From: JAFDVL01 sp043783625
Lineage (GTDB): Bacteria; Acidobacteriota; Blastocatellia; RBC074
DNA: 18,579 nt
Assembly (NCBI GenBank): GCA_043783625.1
Contig: JAYVZE010000034.1
Coordinates: forward strand, 1 to 18,579
Direction: 5' to 3'
Shown one piece after another: positions 7,513-13,609 of this stretch. Below the pieces are notes generated by a model. The model did not search any database and was not told the origin of the DNA. It saw nothing but the letters and a program-made list of their open reading frames with translations. Both the position numbers and the translations under genes were made by a program. Numbering within the stretch: position 1 is the first letter of the stretch; the number at the start of each line of letters is the position of its first letter.

Positions 7513-8913
7513 ATGAGACCTATTAATTTACTATTGTTGGATTTCAATTCGCACGGGAATCTGGGGAATGAGCTGTGCTCAATTTTAGAATCCTCGACGC
7601 TCCCGCAGCTACAGGTTCATCAGGAACATCTCGAAAACATTTCGCTCTCTGACCGCCCGAATTTTTTAGCGAATCTATTTCATCGGCTCAAACCATCGGT
7701 CACATTTCTGGTTTCGCAACTCAGCCCGCTAATTCCGGCGCGGACGTTGTTTCAATCATTCAAGACCAACGCTGTTGAGCCTCCCGTGATTGTCGTGACT
7801 GAAGAAGATGAGCCTGACGAAGTATTTGAAACGCTCAAACTCGGCGCGGTAGATTTTATTACCGCTCCGCTGACGCCGATCAATATTGTCCCGCGCGTTC
7901 GCCGCCTTTTATCGCAGGATGATTTTTCATTGTCTGAAACCTTTTCGGTGGATCATAAGCTGGTCGGTCACAGCCCGGCGTTTCTGTCTGAAATCAACAA
8001 AATCCCACTGGTTGCCAAATGCGATGCAGGCGTGATGATTTCGGGCGAGACGGGGACGGGCAAGGAACTTTGTGCCCGTGCAATTCATAACCTCAGCACT
8101 CGTGCCAGCCAGCCGTTTGTTCCAGTGAATTGTGGCGCGATTCCGGTGGAGTTGGCGGAGAACGAATTGTTCGGGCACGAGCGCGGAGCCTATACGGGAG
8201 CGGGAACAGCGCAGCCCGGGTTAATTCAGGAAGCCGACAAAGGAACATTATTTCTGGATGAAATTGACAGCTTGCCATTGTTGGCGCAGGTCAAGCTCTT
8301 ACGTTTTTTGCAGGAGCGGGAATTTCGTCCGCTTGGTTCTACTAAAACACGGCATGCGGATGTACGCGTTGTCACGGCTACGAATGTCAATTTTGAAAAA
8401 GCCATCAAGGAAGGAAAATTACGGCAGGATTTATATTATCGGCTAAATATTATTCCGATTACCTTGCCACCCTTGCGTCACCGGCTGGAAGATATTCAGC
8501 TCTTGGCAGAATTCTTCCGTGCAAAATATTCTCTGAATTTCAATAAACACGTTACTGGTTTTTCGCCGAATGCTTTGCAGCAATTGCTGATGCACGATTG
8601 GCCGGGCAACGTCCGTGAGCTGGAACACGTCGTGCAACGTGCCGTAGCGATGTGTCAGCTTTCACTAATTCGTGCGGAAGATATTCAACTGACTTCATTT
8701 TCAACAACTCCAATCTTAGAGTCGTTCAAGCATGCCAAAGATCGCGCCGTGAATCAGTTCGAGCGAAACTATCTGCAAAGCCTGTTGCTGGCGTATCAGG
8801 GAAATATTACGAAAGCTGCTGAGGCTGCCCAGAAAGATCGGCGGGCGTTCTGGGAGCTGATGCGCAAACATCAGATTGATGCATCTCATTTAACCGACAA
8901 GCTTGAGCGATGA
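7513..8913 (+). CDS. Sigma-54 activator (AAA+, Fis-type HTH) with an atypical receiver domain
   Basis: This 466-aa enhancer-binding protein has the full activator layout. Residues 1-135 are receiver-like (LLLLDF, PVIVVTEEDE, LGAVDFITAPLTP), but no Asp stands where the phospho-acceptor should be (FLVSQLSP, 65-72) and the conserved Lys of the KP motif is Ala (A118-P119), so phosphorylation control looks lost. The AAA+ domain has Walker A GETGTGKE from 178, the sigma-54-contacting loop GAYTGA (225-230), Walker B LFLDEID with D249, and YYRLNIIPI. WPGNVRELEH leads to a C-terminal Fis-like helix-turn-helix (NITKAAEAAQKDRRAFWELMRKH, described by its ends N431 onwards). The ATG at 7513 is preferred because the fold begins there. 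A TTG at 7468, 16 nt after AGGAGG, would add 15 residues. It sits just upstream of a sigma-54 promoter, so it probably controls the downstream genes. Confidence 0.92.
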   Translation: MRPINLLLLDFNSHGNLGNELCSILESSTLPQLQVHQEHLENISLSDRPNFLANLFHRLKPSVTFLVSQLSPLIPARTLFQSFKTNAVEPPVIVVTEEDEPDEVFETLKLGAVDFITAPLTPINIVPRVRRLLSQDDFSLSETFSVDHKLVGHSPAFLSEINKIPLVAKCDAGVMISGETGTGKELCARAIHNLSTRASQPFVPVNCGAIPVELAENELFGHERGAYTGAGTAQPGLIQEADKGTLFLDEIDSLPLLAQVKLLRFLQEREFRPLGSTKTRHADVRVVTATNVNFEKAIKEGKLRQDLYYRLNIIPITLPPLRHRLEDIQLLAEFFRAKYSLNFNKHVTGFSPNALQQLLMHDWPGNVRELEHVVQRAVAMCQLSLIRAEDIQLTSFSTTPILESFKHAKDRAVNQFERNYLQSLLLAYQGNITKAAEAAQKDRRAFWELMRKHQIDASHLTDKLER

Positions 8914-8927
8914 CAAATTCTGGTAAG

Positions 8928-9020
8928 GGATAGGACAATTTTATCCTTGTATTAACTTTTTGAAATCATTGGAATTAAAAGTGAGTACCACAAAAGTGCC
9001 GGGATAAAATCATCCTTGTC
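8928..9020 (+). promoter_or_regulatory. Candidate activator-binding sites (two GGAT...ATCCTTGT elements)
   Basis: Two related imperfect palindromes lie between the activator gene and the sigma-54 promoter: GGATA-N9-TATCC followed by TTGT (8928-8950), and GGAT-N6-ATCC followed by TTGTCC (9002-9020). The shared part is GGAT...ATCCTTGT. Relative to a start near 9094 they lie at about -165 to -145 and -92 to -75, where enhancer-binding proteins usually bind. Assignment to this activator is inference, and the unequal half-site spacing weakens it. Confidence 0.4.
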
Positions 9021-9067
9021 CTCTACTAAAAAAACTTATTTTCCTATAAAAATTGCCCATTTTATTG

Positions 9068-9083
9068 TGGCACGAAGGTTGCA
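9068..9083 (+). promoter_or_regulatory. Sigma-54 (-24/-12) promoter
   Basis: TGGCACGAAGGTTGCA matches the consensus TGGCACG-N4-TTGC at every defined position. The diagnostic GG (9069-9070) and GC (9081-9082) are separated by exactly 10 nt. Transcription would start near 9094. It lies 155 nt after the stop of a sigma-54 activator gene and 203 nt before the next ATG on the same strand. Confidence 0.9.
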
Positions 9084-9093
9084 TCAGTTAGTA

Positions 9094-9285
9094 ATGTCAC
9101 TGCGATAAACAGTTAGTAGTGACAATTAACAACTAACTACGATTGTAATAGATGATTGGTTATTTTGAAATCACTCAATCAACTTAGCTAAATATCGTAC
9201 GCAGTTTAATTCAGCCAATTAAAGACGGTGACTTCTAGCAAGTTGTCTGTCACGTAGAAACTTCAGCAATCAAGGAGAAAATATT
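9094..9285 (+). other. About 190-nt 5' leader of the sigma-54 transcript
   Basis: The leader is long and contains repeats. CAGTTAGTA occurs twice (starting near 9085 and 9110), and the second copy can pair with the later AACTAACTA, giving a hairpin GTTAGT/ACTAAC. GTGAC (9228-9232) pairs with GTCAC (9249-9253) closer to the ribosome binding site AAGGAG (9272-9277), 8 nt before the ATG. This could be a post-transcriptional control or mRNA-stability leader. I recognise no known riboswitch. Confidence 0.4.
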
Positions 9286-9747
9286 ATGGGTTTCGAAGCA
9301 CAATCAACCTTAGCAATTAATGGCACTATCAACGCAGTACTAATTGATGATCCTGGAGGCGCACCAGTGACCATTATTAAAGACACTACCCCTTTTACAG
9401 TTAAGTTGAGCTGGAACATCAATGGTAGCGCATTATCTGTCATGGATGGTACTTTTAATGCGATGGCTTTTTTTGAGCATATCGGTGTTGATGCTGTTGG
9501 AGGACCAGAAGATGCTCAATTTGCGTCAGCACCAGTTGCTTTCACTAGCGGTACTCCAGTTGGAGCTGGACTGAGTAAAGATTACAATACAGACATTGCT
9601 GTACCCGCTGGTGCTCTGAAACCTGGTGCCTACGATATGGTTTGTCTGCTAACCTTCACCAACACATTAGGGTTGCCTGGAAATCTGTCCGCCAACACAG
9701 ATGAGGTGGTCGTTCAAATTTACGAACCTCACCCGTCTTTGCCATAA
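9286..9747 (+). CDS. Unknown 153-aa predicted beta-sandwich protein, first gene of the sigma-54 transcript
   Basis: I do not recognise a family. The sequence has alternating hydrophobic strands, many G, T, N, A and P, no signal peptide, no membrane segment and one Cys (C120), which suggests a single soluble beta-sandwich of about 110 residues (36-148). The motif IAVPAGALKPGAYDM (104-118) and the preceding PFTVKLSW (36-43) recur in the C-terminal domain of the next gene's product (PFELRL, KIPQQNLAPGTYRL), so the two are probably paralogous domains. It has the best ribosome binding site of the group (AAGGAG, 8 nt spacing), comes first after a near-perfect sigma-54 promoter and is followed by a stem-loop, all consistent with a major structural or binding product. 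Codons such as CCA, GGA and ACT are used more than in the activator gene. Confidence 0.8.
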   Translation: MGFEAQSTLAINGTINAVLIDDPGGAPVTIIKDTTPFTVKLSWNINGSALSVMDGTFNAMAFFEHIGVDAVGGPEDAQFASAPVAFTSGTPVGAGLSKDYNTDIAVPAGALKPGAYDMVCLLTFTNTLGLPGNLSANTDEVVVQIYEPHPSLP

Positions 9748-9800
9748 CCTGATGACGGATCAATCAATATTACAAAAGTAATTTTGGTTCTTAACATTGT

Positions 9801-9854
9801 TGGCGGTCTTTGTTCGTGGAGATAAACAATCTAGTAGCAAAGACCGCTATTTTG
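9801..9854 (+). terminator. Stem-loop between the first and second genes of the sigma-54 transcript (partial terminator or attenuator)
   Basis: GCGGTCTTTG (9803-9812) pairs perfectly with CAAAGACCGC (9838-9847). Two more pairs, one of them G-T, extend the stem to 12 bp, with a 25-nt loop. The stem runs into TATTTTG (9848-9854), a broken T-tract. Because another gene with a good ribosome binding site starts 31 nt later on the same strand, partial termination or a 3'-end-protecting stem is likelier than a full stop. Confidence 0.55.
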
Positions 9855-9884
9855 TCAGCTACAAATAATTGAGAGGTTATTCTT

Positions 9885-10847
9885 ATGCCGAGTAAAAAGA
9901 ATACTCAGAGCAAGAGTTCGCGCCGCCCACTCAGTAGTGACGATTTCCAAATCATTAGTCATATCAATTCGATCATCGAAAGTCGGTTACAACAAGCAGG
10001 AATTTTAACGTTTGAAGAACTTGCATCGTTAACTCCAGAACAAATTTTCAAGAAAGTAGGGCGTCTGACAGGATTCACACTCAAGCAAATTACTGACCAA
10101 GACTGGGTTGGCCAAGCTCGTAAATTATCAGAAAAAAAAGACCCTTCAAACGGACTGAAGGACAGTGAAGGGTTTATCTTAAATCTCTTTCTCAATAAGC
10201 AAAAACTTGTCCACTCTACGCAGATATTGCATGTCAACTCAGATGAAGGTGCCAAATGGAACGGCTGGGATAGTACCCGCTTACAAGACTTTATCATTAA
10301 CCACTCAGGCATTGTCTTACCCAACGTAGAAATAGTGCAAGCTGAGGCTCTAGAAATTCAACTAGCAGATAAAAGTCCGGCAGGAACAGAGGAGCTTACG
10401 GGAACGACTATCCAATCAGAAACGCTAATTGCCGAGTCAGACGCAGCACCAAGATTAGAGCAGCCACAGGTTGCTAAACCCGAAATTGCCTTTCGAGCAT
10501 TTGAGATGATTTCTTCAACTAGCGGATCCCCTGGCAAGTTTCTGCATATGGGGGAACCATTTGAGCTTCGGTTAGCAATTGATACAGAAAAAAACCTGCA
10601 AGAAGTTGAATCGGCAATGAATTACACCGCTGCCATCTCTGCGAAGAATATTGAGACCTCGCAACGAACCAGCTTAGGTGCTGCCCAAGGGGTCATTGCC
10701 TCCGCTGACGAAGCCATTGTCGTAAAAATTCCACAACAGAATTTAGCACCTGGAACGTATCGCCTCGAAGCCGCGATGACGATTGCCAGAGAATCACAAA
10801 CGGTTGGCACACCTGTTCAGGCGCGTACTTTCTTACAGGTTTTTTGA
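9885..10847 (+). CDS. Three-part protein: HhH-like domain, unknown middle domain, C-terminal domain related to the 153-aa protein
   Basis: This 320-aa protein has no signal peptide. Residues 18-82 resemble a helix-hairpin-helix module (ISHINSIIESRLQQAGILTF, then a DWVGQARKL end). The glycines usually seen in the hairpin (GIGP) are replaced by N-S-I-I, so DNA binding is doubtful. Residues 95-145 form a compact alpha/beta-looking unit with two Trp (W125, W128) in KWNGWD. Residues 150-202 are an acidic, low-complexity linker. Residues 203-320 resemble the product of the preceding gene (PFELRL at 225-230, IPQQNLAPGTYRL at 282-294). It looks like an adaptor that joins the beta-sandwich unit to something bound by the N-terminal part. 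GAGAGG (9871-9876) is 8 nt before the ATG. Codon use again differs from the flanking genes. Confidence 0.8.
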   Translation: MPSKKNTQSKSSRRPLSSDDFQIISHINSIIESRLQQAGILTFEELASLTPEQIFKKVGRLTGFTLKQITDQDWVGQARKLSEKKDPSNGLKDSEGFILNLFLNKQKLVHSTQILHVNSDEGAKWNGWDSTRLQDFIINHSGIVLPNVEIVQAEALEIQLADKSPAGTEELTGTTIQSETLIAESDAAPRLEQPQVAKPEIAFRAFEMISSTSGSPGKFLHMGEPFELRLAIDTEKNLQEVESAMNYTAAISAKNIETSQRTSLGAAQGVIASADEAIVVKIPQQNLAPGTYRLEAAMTIARESQTVGTPVQARTFLQVF

Positions 10848-10892
10848 TCGCACAATAAAAAAATATTTTCAGCCTTTTGAAAGGGGAGAAGT

Positions 10893-11471
10893 ATGCCAGA
10901 ACCATCCGCTTTTGCAAAAAAACTCGCCGGGATTGCGAATGAACAATTCCTGTTATTTCGGGATCAGCACGAACACGATCCCGGCTTATCCAAACAAATC
11001 AAAAAGTGGTACGCGGCTCTCGGCTTTAAATTTGAAAATGTGGATGTCCCGTGGTCAGCCGTCTTTATTTCGTGGTGCGTACAAAATGCCGGAGCTACGA
11101 AAGCAGAGTTTGAATTTGCCATGAGACACTCCACGTTTGTTCATAAAGCCATTCAAAACGGGATCAATAACGCAGGGGTATTCCAGGCATTCGACCTTTC
11201 CACTGCTGCACCTGAAGTCGGAGACATTATCCAAAACAACCGGGGTGGGAATTCATTTGATTTCAATTTTGCCCGCACCCACAAAGAGTATGCGTCCCAT
11301 TCAGCTATTGTCATTTTGAAGGGGCAGGACGAAAGCGGGAATTTCGTCCAGACTATTGGGGGTAATGAAGGCGATACTGTCGGCAGAAAACGAGTGCAGT
11401 TGACTGCCGCAGGTCTGATAAAACAGCGCCTTAATAGCCCTTTTATCTGTGTGATAAAGGGCTTGAAATAA
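10893..11471 (+). CDS. DUF2272-type putative peptidoglycan hydrolase (NlpC/P60-like)
   Basis: This 192-aa protein resembles DUF2272, a group related to the CHAP and NlpC/P60 amidase/endopeptidase folds. Visible motifs are PWSAVFISWC (53-62), the RHSTFVHKA helix with H79, PEVGDII (107-113), HSAIV with H136, and TIGGNEGDTV (154-163). The position after the first Trp is Ser (S55), where CHAP-like enzymes have the catalytic Cys; DUF2272 members often have WSA here, so the nucleophile is uncertain and C62 is a candidate. There is no signal peptide or membrane segment, so the enzyme would stay in the cytoplasm unless cells lyse or a dedicated route exports it. AGGGGAG lies 4 nt before the ATG, and the gap from the previous gene is 45 nt. 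Its partner downstream is a GH19 enzyme. Confidence 0.75.
   Translation: MPEPSAFAKKLAGIANEQFLLFRDQHEHDPGLSKQIKKWYAALGFKFENVDVPWSAVFISWCVQNAGATKAEFEFAMRHSTFVHKAIQNGINNAGVFQAFDLSTAAPEVGDIIQNNRGGNSFDFNFARTHKEYASHSAIVILKGQDESGNFVQTIGGNEGDTVGRKRVQLTAAGLIKQRLNSPFICVIKGLK
11436..11463 (+). other. Stem-loop at the 3' end of the DUF2272 gene
   Basis: AGCCCTTTTATC (11436-11447) pairs with GATAAAGGGCT (11453-11463) over 11 bp with one bulged T and a 5-nt loop. It lies within the last codons of the gene and is not followed by a T-tract. It may stabilise or segment the message before the GH19 gene. It also coincides with codons for the C-terminus, so chance is possible. Confidence 0.4.
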
Positions 11472-11496
11472 CTTTCTCAGCCAAAGGAGTCTGGTT

Positions 11497-12075
11497 ATGA
11501 AATATGATCGAAGTACTTTTTTTGAATCTTATCGAGAGCTTTTCAATCCCACTAAGCTTTCTCAAAAACAGGTCAACGGCATTGAAGTACTACTCACTTT
11601 TATCGAAGAGGATGTAGCGCTGCATGATCTGCGTCATATAGCGTATATGCTCGCTACGATCAAGCATGAATGCGCGGATACCTGGCTGCCTATCACCGAG
11701 TTTGCCAGCGGGAGTGCTTATGAAGGGCGGCTCGATTTAGGGAATATCTTTCCCGGCGATGGGCCGCGTTTCAAGGGGCGCGGTTATGTACAAATTACCG
11801 GACGCGCCAACTACCGGAAGTTTGGCAAGCGATTTGACATGGACTTGGAAGGAAACCCGACCTTAGCCCTTGATCCATCAATCAGCTATAGCATTGCCAG
11901 CGTCGGGATGCGGCTGGGTTTGTTTACCGGAAAGGAACTCAGCGACTTCATCCACGAAGATCATTGTGATTATTTCAATGCGCGTCTCATTATCAACAAG
12001 CATAACAAAGCGGATAAAATTAAAGGGTACGCCGAAAAATTTGAGAGTATTCTGAGAGCGAGTCAGATTTTATAA
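11497..12075 (+). CDS. Glycoside hydrolase family 19-like muramidase/chitinase
   Basis: This 192-aa single-domain enzyme is predicted to cut beta-1,4 bonds in peptidoglycan or chitin, as phage-endolysin-type GH19 enzymes do. Motifs are AYMLATIKHECADTW (49-63) with the probable acid E58, ITE (66-68), GSAYEGRLDLGN (72-83) with E76, and GPRFKGRGYVQITGR-x-NY (89-106), the family's substrate-cleft signature. E76 or E68 would be the second catalytic Glu. It has no signal peptide and no cell-wall-binding domain. AAAGGAG is 7 nt before the ATG, and the gap after the DUF2272 gene is only 25 nt, so the two hydrolases are almost certainly co-transcribed. Its codon use is closer to the host genes than that of the two beta-rich proteins upstream. 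Confidence 0.88.
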   Translation: MKYDRSTFFESYRELFNPTKLSQKQVNGIEVLLTFIEEDVALHDLRHIAYMLATIKHECADTWLPITEFASGSAYEGRLDLGNIFPGDGPRFKGRGYVQITGRANYRKFGKRFDMDLEGNPTLALDPSISYSIASVGMRLGLFTGKELSDFIHEDHCDYFNARLIINKHNKADKIKGYAEKFESILRASQIL

Positions 12076-12119
12076 GAGTCAAATCTAAGTGGGCGTAAAA
12101 TGCTTTCTACCAGCCCTGC

Positions 12120-13430
12120 TTACCAGCGAATTTTGTGATTATCTAACGGATAATTCGGATCCCATTTCTGCAAAAGATCGTGACGAGTTTTGAATTTTTT
12201 GACGTTTTCCTGCAACGCTAAAAATTTATCGGGATCAATTTCTACACCAAGTCCGGGCGCATCCGGCAAAGCCATCTTCCCATCTTTGAATTTCAGCATG
12301 TCGCCTTTGATGATGTCCTGCGTCGTCCACGGATAATGTGTGTCGGCGTGATATTCGACGCGTGAAATCGCGCAATTCATGTGCGTCATCATCGCCATTG
12401 AAATTCCTAAATGATTATTGCTGTGACCGGAACAGCCCCAGCTCATCGCTTCGCAAATCGCCGCCCAATAGCGCACATTGGTTAATCCGCCCATGTAGTG
12501 ATTATCGAGCAAGACAATGTCAATCGAACCCTTTTGAATCGCGGGTTTGATGTGTTCCATCTTGGTGACGACCATATTGGTAGCGAGCGGAATTTTCGTT
12601 TGCCGGCGCACCGCTGCCATCCCGTCAAGTCCGGGTGTCGGGTCTTCGTAATATTCCATGTTCAGCGGTTCGATAGCTTTGGCGACACGCACCGAAGTTT
12701 CGACGCTCCATGCGGCATTCGGATCAATGCGAAGCTTGGCGTTGGGAAATTGCGCCCGCATCAATTGCAACGCTTCAATTTCTTTGTCGGGATGCAACAC
12801 CCCGCCTTTGAATTTAACCGAAGTGAAACCGTATTTCTGATTGAACTCACCAAACTGTTTGGCGACTGATTCCGGCGTTGAATACTCAGGCCCGTTCGGT
12901 GTCGGCATGACAAAAAAGATGTACGCCGAAAATTGTTGCGCTTCACGATAAGCACCGCCGAGCAGGTCTACGACGCGGCGATTAATGACTTTGCCGATGA
13001 GGTCAAGGCAGGCGGTTTCGACTGCGCCAAAGGAATTAATTTCTTTGATATTGCGGCGGAAATATTCAATTTCAAACGGATCGCGCCCCAAGACAATTTC
13101 TTTGGCAGCTTCCAGATTTTTGATGCTGTTGCCGCCGATTTCGGAAATGCCTTGGTAGCCGTCATCCGTTTCGATTTCGAGAATTGCGCGCTTGAAATGA
13201 GAGTCGTGAACATTCCAGGAATTTAGCAAGGCGAAATCCGGCGACGCGACCAAAGTCGCTTTGAATTTCGTGATTTTCATTTTACTGCGCGGCGCCTGTT
13301 TTTTCGGGCTTCCGCTGCGTTTTTGCCCGTTTGCGTTGGCATTGAAAACCAGCGGAAAATCTTCGATGCCGGCGAGTCCGGAAATTCCTGCGGCGGTGGC
13401 GATCCATTGTCGGCGATTCCAATCGGTCAT
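12120..13430 (-). CDS. Tat-exported enolase-superfamily enzyme, glucarate-dehydratase-like
   Basis: This 436-aa member of the mandelate racemase/muconate lactonizing enzyme family starts with a twin-arginine signal (NRRQWIATAAGISG, R6-R7), so export is predicted. Active-site features fit glucarate dehydratases: the K-x-K motif in VKFKGG (K206, K208), metal ligands D236 (RIDPNAAW), E262 (YYEDP) and N285 (ATNMV), and H336 in GHSNNHLGIS, followed by MAMMTH. The end GLGVEIDPDKF is also typical. A probable reaction is dehydration of an aldarate to a keto-deoxy acid, but the exact substrate is not decided by sequence. AGAGGA lies about 5 nt before the ATG. The gene is convergent with the GH19 gene and 179 nt downstream of the rhodanese gene. 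A 14-bp tandem repeat sits just upstream. Confidence 0.88.
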   Translation of the reverse strand: MTDWNRRQWIATAAGISGLAGIEDFPLVFNANANGQKRSGSPKKQAPRSKMKITKFKATLVASPDFALLNSWNVHDSHFKRAILEIETDDGYQGISEIGGNSIKNLEAAKEIVLGRDPFEIEYFRRNIKEINSFGAVETACLDLIGKVINRRVVDLLGGAYREAQQFSAYIFFVMPTPNGPEYSTPESVAKQFGEFNQKYGFTSVKFKGGVLHPDKEIEALQLMRAQFPNAKLRIDPNAAWSVETSVRVAKAIEPLNMEYYEDPTPGLDGMAAVRRQTKIPLATNMVVTKMEHIKPAIQKGSIDIVLLDNHYMGGLTNVRYWAAICEAMSWGCSGHSNNHLGISMAMMTHMNCAISRVEYHADTHYPWTTQDIIKGDMLKFKDGKMALPDAPGLGVEIDPDKFLALQENVKKFKTRHDLLQKWDPNYPLDNHKIRW

Positions 13431-13444
13431 AATTCCTCTTCTAG

Positions 13445-13472
13445 ATTGACGAGTACTAATTGACGAGTACTA
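13445..13472. repeat. Perfect tandem duplication of a 14-bp unit
   Basis: ATTGACGAGTACTA occurs twice with no gap (13445-13458 and 13459-13472). On the minus strand it lies 15-42 nt before the start codon of the glucarate-dehydratase-like gene, in its leader or core promoter. It may be a double operator or a recent slippage duplication. The wider gap 13431-13609 also has GATAG-TT-CTATC (13540-13551) and a hairpin CCGCA-GGA-TGCGG (13583-13595) of the GCATCCTGC family. Confidence 0.75.
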
Positions 13473-13609
13473 TCCACTATATTTTTCTCTGGCTGGAAAA
13501 TTTGAACGGAAATTGGGGGAGATTGATTCGATCATAGCAGATAGTTCTATCCATGAAAATTGTGAAATGAGTAAGGCTTCGCCCGCAGGATGCGGACGTT
13601 CCCGGTGTA

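Noticed and set aside
7344..7547. 67-codon minus-strand frame across the start of the activator gene
   Set aside because: It overlaps the activator's leader and start antisense, with no recognisable protein features.
10893..12075. Prophage lysis cassette
   Set aside because: The enzyme types fit, but there is no holin, integrase, structural or packaging gene in 18.6 kb, and a chromosomal sigma-54 activator and promoter control the region. A highly reduced phage remnant cannot be fully excluded.
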